Shown here: positions 51,627 through 60,413 of the stretch, in pieces | Position numbering within the stretch: position 1 is the stretch's first letter | Layout of the letters: the number at the start of each line of letters is the position of its first letter | Source: Roseivirga sp. E12 | GTDB taxonomy: Bacteria; Bacteroidota; Bacteroidia; Cytophagales; Cyclobacteriaceae | DNA: 64,000 nt | Direction of reading: 5' to 3' | Assembly: GCF_017592825.1 (NCBI RefSeq) | Contig: NZ_JAGFMD010000001.1 | Location: 186,001-250,000 of the forward strand | The notes under the pieces: model-generated | Databases searched by the model: none | What the model was told of the DNA's origin: nothing | The model's input: the letters and a program-made list of their open reading frames with translations, nothing else | Program-made: the position numbers and the translations under genes

Positions 51627-52423
51627 GAGATAGTCAACTCAAGTTTAGCCTTATAAACGCCATCAGTGGCTTTGACTTCAAAGGTATGACGCTTTGGGTA
51701 GCAAAGTTTTAACCTCTGTTTCAGGTTATTGAGTCCAGTTCCACCGTGTAGGTAAACGCTTGGAAGAAAGTTGTTTTCAATTTCAAAGCTGACCCTATTC
51801 CTTTTGGCCTTGATATAAATATTAATAAAAGCTCCAACTGTCAAAGTCTCAACGCCATGTTTAAAAGCATTCTCAAGGAGGTTGATGAATAAGAGTGGAG
51901 AAACTAAAAACTCTTCTGTGGAGAGTTCTTGATGTAATTGGATATTAATGTCAGTCTTATACCTAATCTTATGAATTTCGATGTATTGTCTTAAATGCTC
52001 AATTTCTTGACGAAGCGTTACCGTTTCTTTTTCGCCATTGTATATAGTGTAGCGCATAACCTCTGACAGTTTAAGTATGATAGGGGCTGTGTCGTCTGAT
52101 TTTTCGATGGCCAGCCCATAGAGGTTGTTCAGAGTGTTGAAAAAGAAATGGGGATCCATTTTACTCTTCAAAAGCTCCAGCTGAGCTTGAGCATGTGAAT
52201 TCTTAAGCTGTTGGTACTGTTTCCATTTGTTGAAAAGAAAGCTGAATACTACATAACCAATAGTAAGACCGAATATCAACTGAGCAATTTTGAACTCCTC
52301 TTCTGAGCTCGAGTTGCGGTCTAGCTCATAGGCCCGTTTCAAATGAAGCATACTGATCGTTGAACTAATCAATATGATCAGTACGATAATCGCTTTCACA
52401 TGCCTCCTCAGCCAGTTTATCAT
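51623..52423 (-). CDS. LytS-type sensor histidine kinase
   Basis: 266 aa. Two membrane segments (about 11-29 and 47-64), then a His_kinase domain with the phosphoacceptor H in KMDPHFFFNTLNNLYGLA (about residue 93) and an HATPase region with N in LINLLENAFKHG and the G-box GGTGLNNLKQRL. The short periplasmic loop means it probably senses a membrane-derived signal or a partner protein. It overlaps its response regulator by 4 nt. Confidence 0.94.
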   Translation of the reverse strand: MINWLRRHVKAIIVLIILISSTISMLHLKRAYELDRNSSSEEEFKIAQLIFGLTIGYVVFSFLFNKWKQYQQLKNSHAQAQLELLKSKMDPHFFFNTLNNLYGLAIEKSDDTAPIILKLSEVMRYTIYNGEKETVTLRQEIEHLRQYIEIHKIRYKTDINIQLHQELSTEEFLVSPLLFINLLENAFKHGVETLTVGAFINIYIKAKRNRVSFEIENNFLPSVYLHGGTGLNNLKQRLKLCYPKRHTFEVKATDGVYKAKLELTIS

Positions 52424-52631
52424 CCTCTAAAAGTAAGTGTTAGCCTAGTCGATAACAAAAGGCTTTCCGGGTAGAGATGTGATTAATGATGAACACTGCT
52501 TTTTTAATGTTCAACCGAGTTCATCATGCCGATGAGGAGGTTTGTCATCACAGTAGGTGAGGTGATCATTAAAAGAAAATTAATGCTATTGCTACTGCTA
52601 GGTTCAGGCATTGATTATTAAAAAAAGAATT

Positions 52632-53744
52632 ATGTCGTACACTCGAAAATTTTACGCAATAGCAATTTTAATGGCAATGACCTCGGTAGTCAGTGCCCAA
52701 ACTAAAGAAGATTATAAGGTGCTTAGGACAGCACTCAACAAGGATGTACCGGCTCTAATGAAAACCAAGAATGTACCAGGGATGGCCATTGTAGTTTTCG
52801 ATAAGGGAGAGATCATTTTCAAAAAGGGAATAGGGTATGCGAATGTTGCTGCCAAAAGACCTATCACTGAGGAAACTGGCTTCAATATCGGCTCTATATC
52901 CAAGCTCTTTACCGCCTGGGGGGTAATGAAACTTGTACAGGATGGTAGAATAGATCTGGACGCACCAGTTGAAGAGTATATCACCCGATGGAAGATTCCA
53001 GCTTCAGAATTTGATAGTAAAAAAGTGACGATCAGAGCACTTTTGAGTCATACTGCAGGTTTATCGGTCCATGGGTACCCTGGCTTTAACCCAAGAAAGA
53101 AGCTTCCAAGTCTTGTGGAGTCCTTAAATGGAGATAATGGACCTGTTAGGGCAGATGAGCCGGTGGAATTGGTGTTAGAACCACAGAGTAAGTTTCAATA
53201 TTCCGGTGGAGGTTTTACCATACTTCAGTTGATGATTGAGGAAGTGACTGGAAAGCCCTTTGCTAAATATATGGAAGAGACTGTTTTTCGCCCTCTAGAT
53301 TTACAGCATACCAGTTTCGTTATCGATAAGCATGTGCTTCAGCATACCGCTTCGCCATATGACGAGAATGGTGATAAGATCTACCTAGAGAGGTTTACAG
53401 CTACTGCCGCAGCTGGTTTGCACACCACCTTGGAGGACATGATTAAGTTTACCAATGCCGCTTTTAACGGAAACCCTGTACTGACTCAGAAAACTCTTGC
53501 TATGATGAGAAAGCCAGATCCAATTACTAATGGAAGCTATGGCTTGGGCTATATGAATTATAAAATGGGACCAATTACAGTTCAAGGGCATGCAGGATCG
53601 AATGACGGTTGGGAATCCGGATTTATGATGAATTACGAAGAGAAAAGCGGAGTGATTATGCTTACCAATGGATCTCTAGGTAAGGATGTGGCCATCGCTA
53701 CTCTTAGACAATGGGCAATGTGGAAAGCGAAAGCTAGTCGTTAA
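52632..53744 (+). CDS. Secreted beta-lactamase-fold serine hydrolase (second)
   Basis: 370 aa from ATG 52632, giving a signal peptide MSYTRKFYAIAILMAMTSVV. Beta-lactamase PF00144: S88-I-S-K91 in NIGSISKLFTAWGV, YSGGGFTILQLMIEE at the Y-x-N position with Gly in place of Asn, and HAGSNDGWESG as the H-x-G strand. It is more compact than the 46-kb enzyme and closer to D-alanyl-D-alanine-carboxypeptidase/esterase types. It is divergent from the LytS/LytR pair, which may regulate it. The last 11 nt overlap the convergent cupin gene. Confidence 0.9.
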   Translation: MSYTRKFYAIAILMAMTSVVSAQTKEDYKVLRTALNKDVPALMKTKNVPGMAIVVFDKGEIIFKKGIGYANVAAKRPITEETGFNIGSISKLFTAWGVMKLVQDGRIDLDAPVEEYITRWKIPASEFDSKKVTIRALLSHTAGLSVHGYPGFNPRKKLPSLVESLNGDNGPVRADEPVELVLEPQSKFQYSGGGFTILQLMIEEVTGKPFAKYMEETVFRPLDLQHTSFVIDKHVLQHTASPYDENGDKIYLERFTATAAAGLHTTLEDMIKFTNAAFNGNPVLTQKTLAMMRKPDPITNGSYGLGYMNYKMGPITVQGHAGSNDGWESGFMMNYEEKSGVIMLTNGSLGKDVAIATLRQWAMWKAKASR

Positions 53745-54129
53745 GAGAAGATAGTTTTATGTGGACAGCCCTCAAGGGTTGTTCACCTATTACTTCTGCT
53801 CGATGCCCATGCACTGAAGCATTGAATGCAATGTGGGAGGGAAGGTAGTCTTTGGCAATAAACATATCTCCAGCGGAGAAGTCTCTGGCATTGCCATTTT
53901 GAAGGGTCAGCCTGATTATGCCCTGCTGTACAATGATTAAAGTTGGGTCGCCAGCTACATGGAAGTCGGTTTTGTAACCAGCTTCACTTTCTCTTAATCG
54001 GAAATTCAGCGCATTGATGCGATCGGTTAGCATCATTCCACCCATGGTGTTTTTATCAAATTGCTCTGTTGAAAAAGTAGAAATGAATTGATCATCGACC
54101 TCTATAGTGGTTATTTCAAAAGACGCCAT
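53734..54129 (-). CDS. Cupin-fold protein
   Basis: 131 aa. Strand pattern of a single cupin: FHVAGDPTLIIVQQGIIRLTL, ARDFSAGDMFIAKDYLPSHIAF, VHGHRAEVIGEQPLRAVHIKL. Metal ligands are poorly preserved (an early His in TDFHVAG, a later SHI), so catalysis is uncertain and binding or regulation is more likely. It follows the membrane protein gene at a 1-nt gap in the same operon. Confidence 0.75.
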   Translation of the reverse strand: MASFEITTIEVDDQFISTFSTEQFDKNTMGGMMLTDRINALNFRLRESEAGYKTDFHVAGDPTLIIVQQGIIRLTLQNGNARDFSAGDMFIAKDYLPSHIAFNASVHGHRAEVIGEQPLRAVHIKLSSLND

Positions 54130-54130
54130 C

Positions 54131-54700
54131 CTATTCCTCTATTTCTTTGCCATTTTCCATCCAACAATCATCATAAATGGAGCAGTATTTAAGACTCAAA
54201 TTGAAGAATCCAATTTTGGCGTAGAAGTCTTCCTTGTCTAGTATTTTAATTGAGAATAGATTTCTTGTCTCACCTGGCTTATAGACTGAGTTGGGAGATT
54301 TTCGAATAGCAAACTGAAGGAGTTCGTATTTGTCTTTTCCCATAATGCTGTCCATGGCATTGGTGAAGTCTCGAAAGTCGTTGTAGGCCTTATCTAGAAT
54401 TTGAATGCTAATTTCTTTGACAATAGCCGGCCCAACTCCTTTGTTCTCTGCCGTAGAATTAAATGTGAGGGAATCAGACAGTTGATTCAATATGGTAACC
54501 CCACTTTTAACCTCCATATAGGGCCAGACCGCACCCTTTTGTTGTTCAACCATTACCTTTTGTTGCTGTGCCATTATCTCTTGTTGCTCCGCCATGATTC
54601 TGGCTTCAATGATGCCAATGAATAATGCAGCAACACTCATGATCACAGCTAAGAATGATGCTATGTCTGATCGACTAAATTTCTTTTTACTCTCGGTCAT
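54131..54700 (-). CDS. Membrane protein with Gln-rich coiled coil
   Basis: 189 aa. One N-terminal membrane helix (DIASFLAVIMSVAALFIGII) is followed by a short repeat of the form E/A-Q-Q-x-x-M (MAEQQEIMAQQQKVMVEQQK), a likely coiled coil, and a strand-rich soluble domain (VWPYMEVKSGVTIL, ENKGVGPAIVKEISIQI). The layout is common in Bacteroidota proteins of unknown role. It is probably the first gene of a two-gene unit with the cupin. Confidence 0.7.
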   Translation of the reverse strand: MTESKKKFSRSDIASFLAVIMSVAALFIGIIEARIMAEQQEIMAQQQKVMVEQQKGAVWPYMEVKSGVTILNQLSDSLTFNSTAENKGVGPAIVKEISIQILDKAYNDFRDFTNAMDSIMGKDKYELLQFAIRKSPNSVYKPGETRNLFSIKILDKEDFYAKIGFFNLSLKYCSIYDDCWMENGKEIEE

Positions 54701-54783
54701 TCGTCAAAGTCGTGGATTAACTATTAAGTATATCCAATTAAACCATGACCGCAAAGTGATTCGAACTTAAGCCTATCGAAAGC

Positions 54784-54885
54784 TTATCCAATAACGAAGT
54801 GAAGTGCTTGGAAAAAGGCGATGCCTGCTGCTAAAATTGTTACTGCTGCTAAAGTGTTCTTGGTTTCTATGATTACTGTTTTCAT
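54784..54885 (-). CDS. 33-aa hydrophobic small protein
   Basis: ATG 54885 to TAA 54784. A polar N-terminus (MKTVIIETKN) is followed by a membrane-length helix (TLAAVTILAAGIAFFQ) and a short end (ALHFVIG). Start, length and amphipathic layout fit a single-pass small protein. The region is otherwise 355 bp without a gene. Coding is inferred from composition only. Confidence 0.45.
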   Translation of the reverse strand: MKTVIIETKNTLAAVTILAAGIAFFQALHFVIG

Positions 54886-55055
54886 AACTTTTTTGTTTTG
54901 TTACAATAGCAATACGCAAAGGGTGCATTTACCCAACCCCATAGGGTAGAAATATTTTTAAAAGTACAAGTGAGTGTCCAGGAGAAATACATGCAACATT
55001 ATTGCATTAACGAGGAAAGTTTCACTTCTTGACATCTCTATATCAAGAGTCCGAC

Positions 55056-55556
55056 ATGAAAATCGTTTCCAGAATAGTTCTTGTATGCATTATAGGCTGT
55101 TTGTGTTTCGTTTGTAAAGCACAAGAGAAGAAAATTGGATTCACCATCTCTGCTGGTTATGCAAGCAAGCTCACTTTTGATGGTAATTCTTTTGAAGCGG
55201 GTAATGGGATTCACTTGGGCATTAACTTATACAAGAAAAATACCGAACGCTTGAGCTGGGATGGGCAGTTGTCTATAAATAATACTGCAGAGAAGTTTAC
55301 TTCTTCCAATCTTATTACAATTAATGCGCTTTATGGAGTTAGGTACTACCTGAGTAAACCAGAGAGTGTCACCAGGTTTTTCGCTAGTCTTTTAGGTGGA
55401 CCAGCCCTAAGGATTGACAATGGAGATGATTTTACCGAGACAATTATCGATGTTGGATACTCCGTGGGCTTTTATGCAGAAAGAAAGCGCTTTCTCTTTG
55501 GAGTTTCGATTGATGCCCCTGAGAATCTGATTTTTAAGCTAGGATATATCTTTTAA
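55056..55556 (+). CDS. Small outer-membrane beta-barrel-like protein
   Basis: 166 aa from ATG 55056; an upstream TTG at 55029 precedes the signal peptide. The signal peptide ends VCKAQ. Alternating strands with aromatic turns (KIGFTISAGYASKLTF, GIHLGINLYKKN, YGVRYYLSKP, GFYAERKRFLFGVSI) end in KLGYIF, a typical outer-membrane barrel end. It resembles the OmpA/OprF-beta or porin-like eight-stranded barrels of Bacteroidota. The specific role is unknown. Confidence 0.75.
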   Translation: MKIVSRIVLVCIIGCLCFVCKAQEKKIGFTISAGYASKLTFDGNSFEAGNGIHLGINLYKKNTERLSWDGQLSINNTAEKFTSSNLITINALYGVRYYLSKPESVTRFFASLLGGPALRIDNGDDFTETIIDVGYSVGFYAERKRFLFGVSIDAPENLIFKLGYIF

Positions 55557-55573
55557 CTGAGGTGCGATTGGAT

Positions 55574-55846
55574 TCAATCGGCCTGTCTCTTATCAGGCAT
55601 TGGACCTCGTAAATGGATGATTAGTCCATTTAGGAAGTTTCGTAAGATTTGATCACCCGCTTCTACAAAATTGTCGTGATCCGCTGCGCGGAACATATCG
55701 CCCAGAGCCCCTTTCGAAATTTCAAAATCTACCAATTTTAGAATGGCAATAATATCATCGTTTCGAAGTTTATGCGCCACTCTTAGCTTTTTAAGTATGT
55801 CGTTGTTGGTGAGTGAAGATTGCTTGGTGCTATAGTTAATGGGCAT
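55574..55846 (-). CDS. DUF1456 (YehS-like) single-domain protein
   Basis: 90 aa from ATG 55846. One DUF1456 repeat is visible: LTNNDILKKLRVAHKLRNDDIIAILKLVDFEISKGALGDMFRAADH, then the AGDQILRNFLNGLIIHLRGP end. YehS-type proteins normally carry two such repeats in about 155 aa, so this is half length. It may act as a homodimer, or be a shortened form. The function of the family is unknown. Confidence 0.85.
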   Translation of the reverse strand: MPINYSTKQSSLTNNDILKKLRVAHKLRNDDIIAILKLVDFEISKGALGDMFRAADHDNFVEAGDQILRNFLNGLIIHLRGPMPDKRQAD

Positions 55847-56053
55847 AAGACTTTGTTCTTTCTGTGCCAAAGATGCGAAAAAAGGAGAGGAAGTTATTAG
55901 ACTTGGCCAGTGAGATTTTTATTCTTTTCGATTCTCTCAATTGATATTTCTTCCCTTTCTTGGATGCCTCGCTTCAATCTCATTCTTTGATGCTCTTAGC
56001 TGTTTTCTTGATTATTAGTTCTTAGATCTGCAATCAAAAGGAAGAAGTATTTG

Positions 56054-59000
56054 TCAATTCTTTTCCTTTTTTCTTCCCAGAGTGACGTCATAATCTTCAG
56101 GTGTTCCTTTGACCCTTACACTGACAAAAGTGGTTCTTTTAGATTCGTCTCTGTATTGAATGTCATCTACCTGATCCGAGTTGTCACGATTCTTTCGACC
56201 AAATAGCTTTCTAAAACCGGCACGGGTAACAACCTTAAATGGTATTCTCATTACATAATCCATGTTAAGGTCGAGGCTTTGAGTACCGGAGATTTCGAAA
56301 TACCCTAGGCTAGTATTGATATTCATATTGGGAATAATAAGGTCTCCATTGCTTAGTGTAAGCTTATTTTGAAGCGTATCGAACCTTACGAGGTTTAGGT
56401 TCTTATCCGTAAAATAACTGGAGAGTGCCTCGAAAGGCGTAAAGTCCACGAGGCTTCCGTCTAAGACTTCAATATCCATTTCTAACTCAGAAACGTCTGT
56501 TGCAGGAACTAAATCCGGATGCATGTGTATTTTCCCCTTTAGTGACCCACTCAGTTGTCCATGCAGGTTGTTCGAAACCAACTGATCTTGACCAAAATTA
56601 TCAAACTTAAAAAGTAGTTTGTCCAGATCAACATCTTTCAACTCCATATTAGGACTGAAGTAAATTTGCTTAGGGTCAGAACCATTGAAATAGCCACTCA
56701 GCCTCATTTCTCCGCCAGCAGCTTTAAGAGACATGGTGTCTAAATAGATGTAATGATCTCTTTGCATTTTTCCCTCCAACATGAAGTCATCCAACAGGTA
56801 TTTATGATAATTCATTTCATCTATGTCAAAGCTGAAGTCCATATTGGCAAATGGAAGGTCAAAAACATTAAACCCAGCTTCGTGATCTACTTGCCCGTTT
56901 TGGGTGTCAATCTGGGCAGGCACATAAGAGAACAGTTGATCAAAGTCCAGTTTTGGACTCTTGAATGAAAAGGAGTGGTTAGGACTAGTCTCATCCTGCT
57001 TTAGATAATAGGTAAGATCAGTAACGAATTCTGAGTTACCCACTTTTCCACCTAGGTTTTCGATCAGCAGTTTAGAACTATCGGCCCATATTTTACCGGC
57101 AAAGTTTTCCAGCTTCATTCCATGAACTTTCATAGAAGTACTCAAGTGGTCAAGTTCCAAGCCAACTGCCGTGATTTCTTTGTCAAACTCTAATTTGGAA
57201 AGCCCATGAAACCTCAGGTTTCTAAATTCTTCATGACGATAGTCTTCAGGTACATAATTTTCTCCTCCATAAGAGAAAAGGTCTTCTAATTGAATACGTT
57301 GAGCATCTAAATTGAAATCGATCTCTGAAGTACCGCGAGGCTGATCTTGAAACCATAAGTCATAATGTGTCAGGTTTCCATCAAAATGAAAGTCACTTTG
57401 GTCTAGCATTCCTGTAAAATCTATGACCTTAAAATCGGTTGAATCTATAATGATATCCGCATTAAAATCATGAAGCTGATGTGGGTAGTGGGTCAAATCT
57501 GCCTTTAGTCTGGTAATGAAGAATTCACCTAATGGCAAATAGGGAGACTCTGTGAAGGCTTTAGCACTGCTTTTAAACTTAAAGCCAAGCGATAAGTCAC
57601 GAATTTGCTCATCGAAGCCCTCTGTAAGACTATCTATCTTAGTGATTTCCAATAGGTCGATCATGTTGGATTGAATATCCATATTCACATCCACTGGTAA
57701 ACTCGTATGGTGAATGATAGCGGGCAGGTCTGATATGTCTGCCGAAAAAGAAATGTTTGAATTACCAGCTTTTAACTCAAACTGATCTATCTCAGCTCTA
57801 TGTCCATCCATGGAAGCATGGATGTTGATGTCTTGAAGAGGCAAGTGAAAATTAGGGCTCTTGAAGTTCAGATCTTCTACTTTAAGTTCTGTATAATAAC
57901 TCTCATTTAGTCGTTCAATAGCCTTTGAAGGGTCGTCAAGGTCAATAATATCATGGAAGTTCATGTCCAAGGCAATTTTTCCACTCACATCTTCAAGCCC
58001 CTGTATATTGAAAAACTCTGCTAAAAAGTCTAGGTTAAACTCTGAGTTGACTTTCATTTCGATATCAGGCGAATCGAAATTTTCTATCCTGACATCTCCA
58101 CGGAATGTTCCAGTTTCTGGCTTGGCTGTAAAGTCTTGTATGGTGAGTAGCATGGTTTCCGGAGAATTCTGTGCTCCGGTGGTGAAATGTCCTTTAAAGA
58201 ATAAGTCGTTGACTTCTTTACCGGCTTCAAGGTTTTCAATGAAAGCTTCTTCGCAGCCAAAATCTATTTCTAGGTGGGGAGTCTTTCCAAAAGCCGCTGG
58301 TCCTTTGATATCTGCATCGAAATAGACTTTGCCCCCATTAGCGTATCTTTGAATTAGAGGGTTGTACTCTTCAGGAATGAATGCTAGGAATAGATCGAAG
58401 TTAGGCTTCTGTCCACTGATTTGAAGGTCGAGGTTAAGGCTATCTTCTACGTTTATGTGCCCATCCATTAGAAAGGAGGCTTTTTCAATGAATAATTCCG
58501 AGGGGTCTAGGTCAAGTATTCCCGTCTTGAGGTCATAATCTATACCAGTACTTAAGGAAAGGTGTTTGTCATGTAGAAAAGATGTATCCCCATCCAGTAC
58601 CAAGTTAAAAAGCACACGACTATCAAACTTGGCTTTGATATGTTCTTCCGACATAGATAAACTGGAACTAATCTTTTCTATAAACACCTCAGCCAATATA
58701 TTATTAGCTTCATTGATCTTAAGGAGATCAATGTTCTTCAGTTCAACTGCTTCTAGACTAAGATTTAGTGGAGCACCTTCAGCTGAAGGTGCCTTTTCTT
58801 CAACAACCTGATCATTTGAAAGTGCATTTAATACGTTCAGGCTGCCATCGGTGTGTTGAATGAGTTTAATGAAGCCATCACTGAGCTTCACTTTTTTAAC
58901 CTGGTAATCTCCCTTGACGATAGACAAGAGGTCGAATCCCACATAGACATCCTGGACGCCAACCAAAGCTTCCGTACTGTCTGATTTAGTTTCATATATG

Positions 59001-59236
59001 GCGACATTTTCTAAGTCGATTGACACGTAGGGAAAGTTGACAAAAGGAGAGATGTGCGAGTCTTCAACACTGAACTGGCCGGTAAAATCTTTATTCAGAC
59101 TAGAGAGTGCCTTTTGAATGAGTTTGTCTTGCTGATTGTAGACAATGCCGATAACAATTGTGACCAGAAAAATCAGGCTAAGTCCAATGATCATCAATAT
59201 TTTGATCCAGCGTCTAAACTTATGTGTTGTTTTCAT
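56054..59236 (-). CDS. AsmA-like large envelope protein
   Basis: 1060 aa. One N-terminal membrane helix (IKILMIIGLSLIFLVTIVIGIVY) is followed by a very long strand-rich periplasmic region. Its start fits AsmA (GQFSVEDSHISPFVNFPYVSIDLENV, VKKVKLSDGFIKLIQHTDGSLNVL) and its end fits the AsmA_2 C-terminus (GSLVDFTPFEALSSYF, LTLSNGDLIIPNMNINTSLGYFEISG). AsmA-like proteins form groove-shaped bridges that move phospholipid between membranes. The length and single TM fit this group. No operon partner. Confidence 0.9.
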   Translation of the reverse strand: MKTTHKFRRWIKILMIIGLSLIFLVTIVIGIVYNQQDKLIQKALSSLNKDFTGQFSVEDSHISPFVNFPYVSIDLENVAIYETKSDSTEALVGVQDVYVGFDLLSIVKGDYQVKKVKLSDGFIKLIQHTDGSLNVLNALSNDQVVEEKAPSAEGAPLNLSLEAVELKNIDLLKINEANNILAEVFIEKISSSLSMSEEHIKAKFDSRVLFNLVLDGDTSFLHDKHLSLSTGIDYDLKTGILDLDPSELFIEKASFLMDGHINVEDSLNLDLQISGQKPNFDLFLAFIPEEYNPLIQRYANGGKVYFDADIKGPAAFGKTPHLEIDFGCEEAFIENLEAGKEVNDLFFKGHFTTGAQNSPETMLLTIQDFTAKPETGTFRGDVRIENFDSPDIEMKVNSEFNLDFLAEFFNIQGLEDVSGKIALDMNFHDIIDLDDPSKAIERLNESYYTELKVEDLNFKSPNFHLPLQDINIHASMDGHRAEIDQFELKAGNSNISFSADISDLPAIIHHTSLPVDVNMDIQSNMIDLLEITKIDSLTEGFDEQIRDLSLGFKFKSSAKAFTESPYLPLGEFFITRLKADLTHYPHQLHDFNADIIIDSTDFKVIDFTGMLDQSDFHFDGNLTHYDLWFQDQPRGTSEIDFNLDAQRIQLEDLFSYGGENYVPEDYRHEEFRNLRFHGLSKLEFDKEITAVGLELDHLSTSMKVHGMKLENFAGKIWADSSKLLIENLGGKVGNSEFVTDLTYYLKQDETSPNHSFSFKSPKLDFDQLFSYVPAQIDTQNGQVDHEAGFNVFDLPFANMDFSFDIDEMNYHKYLLDDFMLEGKMQRDHYIYLDTMSLKAAGGEMRLSGYFNGSDPKQIYFSPNMELKDVDLDKLLFKFDNFGQDQLVSNNLHGQLSGSLKGKIHMHPDLVPATDVSELEMDIEVLDGSLVDFTPFEALSSYFTDKNLNLVRFDTLQNKLTLSNGDLIIPNMNINTSLGYFEISGTQSLDLNMDYVMRIPFKVVTRAGFRKLFGRKNRDNSDQVDDIQYRDESKRTTFVSVRVKGTPEDYDVTLGRKKEKN

Positions 59237-59475
59237 TAGTCCATTAAAATACGCTTCAAAGCCCAGAAGGACTATAAATTGCTTTGGTTTTTATATCCTT
59301 TGAGCAATGAAAAAGTGTTTCTTATCCTATGAATGAAAATGATGACAGCTTGTATTGGGTAGATTAGAATTTAATAGTGCTATTTGATATCTTTCTCACA
59401 TGTGTGGAATAACCATACTTTGAGTAACAATCATTACCATTCCAATTACCTTGTCAATTCGTCTAACCACAGTTT

Positions 59476-60216
59476 ATGAGATTTCTATTTATCTGTATCT
59501 GTTCATTTTTTGTATCACTTGCCACCTTTGCTCAATCGACTGATGAGCTAATAGCGAAGAACTTAGAGGCTATGGGAGGGCTATCGAAGTTGATGTCCAC
59601 TCAGAACATCACTTTCCTCGGGTCTGTAAAAATTAGGCAAGGCAATAATTCGACCGACTTTACCTTCTCACAAGTCATGACTAAAGATGGGAAGATGTTA
59701 TTCCGGTTAGTAAACAGTTTAGGTAGGATCGTGAATCTTCAGGGTTTTGACGGAGTAGATGCATGGGTCGGGACAGAATCAAGATCTCAATTAATGAAAG
59801 GAGAAGCCCGATTAGACTTTATACATAACTCATTCCTGACACGTTTTATAGACAGGGATAGACATGCAAAGAATATTAAGCTAATAAGTAGTATTAAGCA
59901 GGAAACAGAGCTTTCTATGCGCGACTTGCTTGACCGAAGGATTACTATAGTCTTGGATAATGCTACTCACCAAATTACCAAGGAATCTTATCTGGACTTG
60001 CAGGGCAATTTTCATGTGATTCGAAATAGTGATTTCAAGGCTTATGATGGATTGGTACTCCCTTCAAGTATAAGAGTAACACAGTTGCCTCGCTGTAAGG
60101 GCTGTTCTGATGAAGAGCAAAACAACAAAATTGTCACCATGAGTTATACTGTCGATCAAGTAGTTCTGAACGCGACAGGTATCGATGCTAAGATGTTTGA
60201 ACCGACAGGAGGGTAA
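59476..60216 (+). CDS. LolA-like outer-membrane lipoprotein-sorting family protein
   Basis: 246 aa; the signal peptide ends TFAQS. The N-terminal helix TDELIAKNLEAMGGLSKLMS and subsequent antiparallel strands (NITFLGSVKIRQG, TDFTFSQVMTKDGKMLFRL, QGFDGVDAWVG) fit the LolA/LppX-like half-barrel that carries lipids or lipoproteins. The C-terminus contains CKGC, a possible disulfide or metal site. It is probably periplasmic. It is followed by a fragment of mnmE on the opposite strand. Confidence 0.75.
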   Translation: MRFLFICICSFFVSLATFAQSTDELIAKNLEAMGGLSKLMSTQNITFLGSVKIRQGNNSTDFTFSQVMTKDGKMLFRLVNSLGRIVNLQGFDGVDAWVGTESRSQLMKGEARLDFIHNSFLTRFIDRDRHAKNIKLISSIKQETELSMRDLLDRRITIVLDNATHQITKESYLDLQGNFHVIRNSDFKAYDGLVLPSSIRVTQLPRCKGCSDEEQNNKIVTMSYTVDQVVLNATGIDAKMFEPTGG

Positions 60217-60236
60217 TTAGAAAGTATTATTTCCGA

Positions 60237-60293
60237 ATGCAGAACTTCGATAAGATGTTTGCTAGCAAATCATCCAAGGTGATCTTTCAGTTT
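60237..60293 (-). pseudogene. Orphan 3' end of mnmE
   Basis: The minus strand from 60293 to the stop at 60237 encodes I-T-L-D-D-L-L-A-N-I-L-S-K-F-C-I-R-K-stop. The intact mnmE at the window edge ends I-T-S-D-D-L-L-A-N-I-F-S-K-F-C-I-G-K-stop. The conserved Gly of the C-x-G-K motif has become Arg. DNA is strongly diverged between the copies. Confidence 0.82.
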
Positions 60294-60413
60294 TCCAACA
60301 ACAATGTTTCAACCATCCTAAGCGAGTAACATTCTTTAAGTTTTGTTCGTCTTGTACGTTACCTAGGCTTTTGGGTCTGTTGTAAGCCTCCAGCACCTAC
60401 ATAATAAAAAACT

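Noticed and set aside
55897-55983. 28-aa ORF on the minus strand
   Set aside because: Charged, no recognisable features and no upstream signals; indistinguishable from a chance frame.
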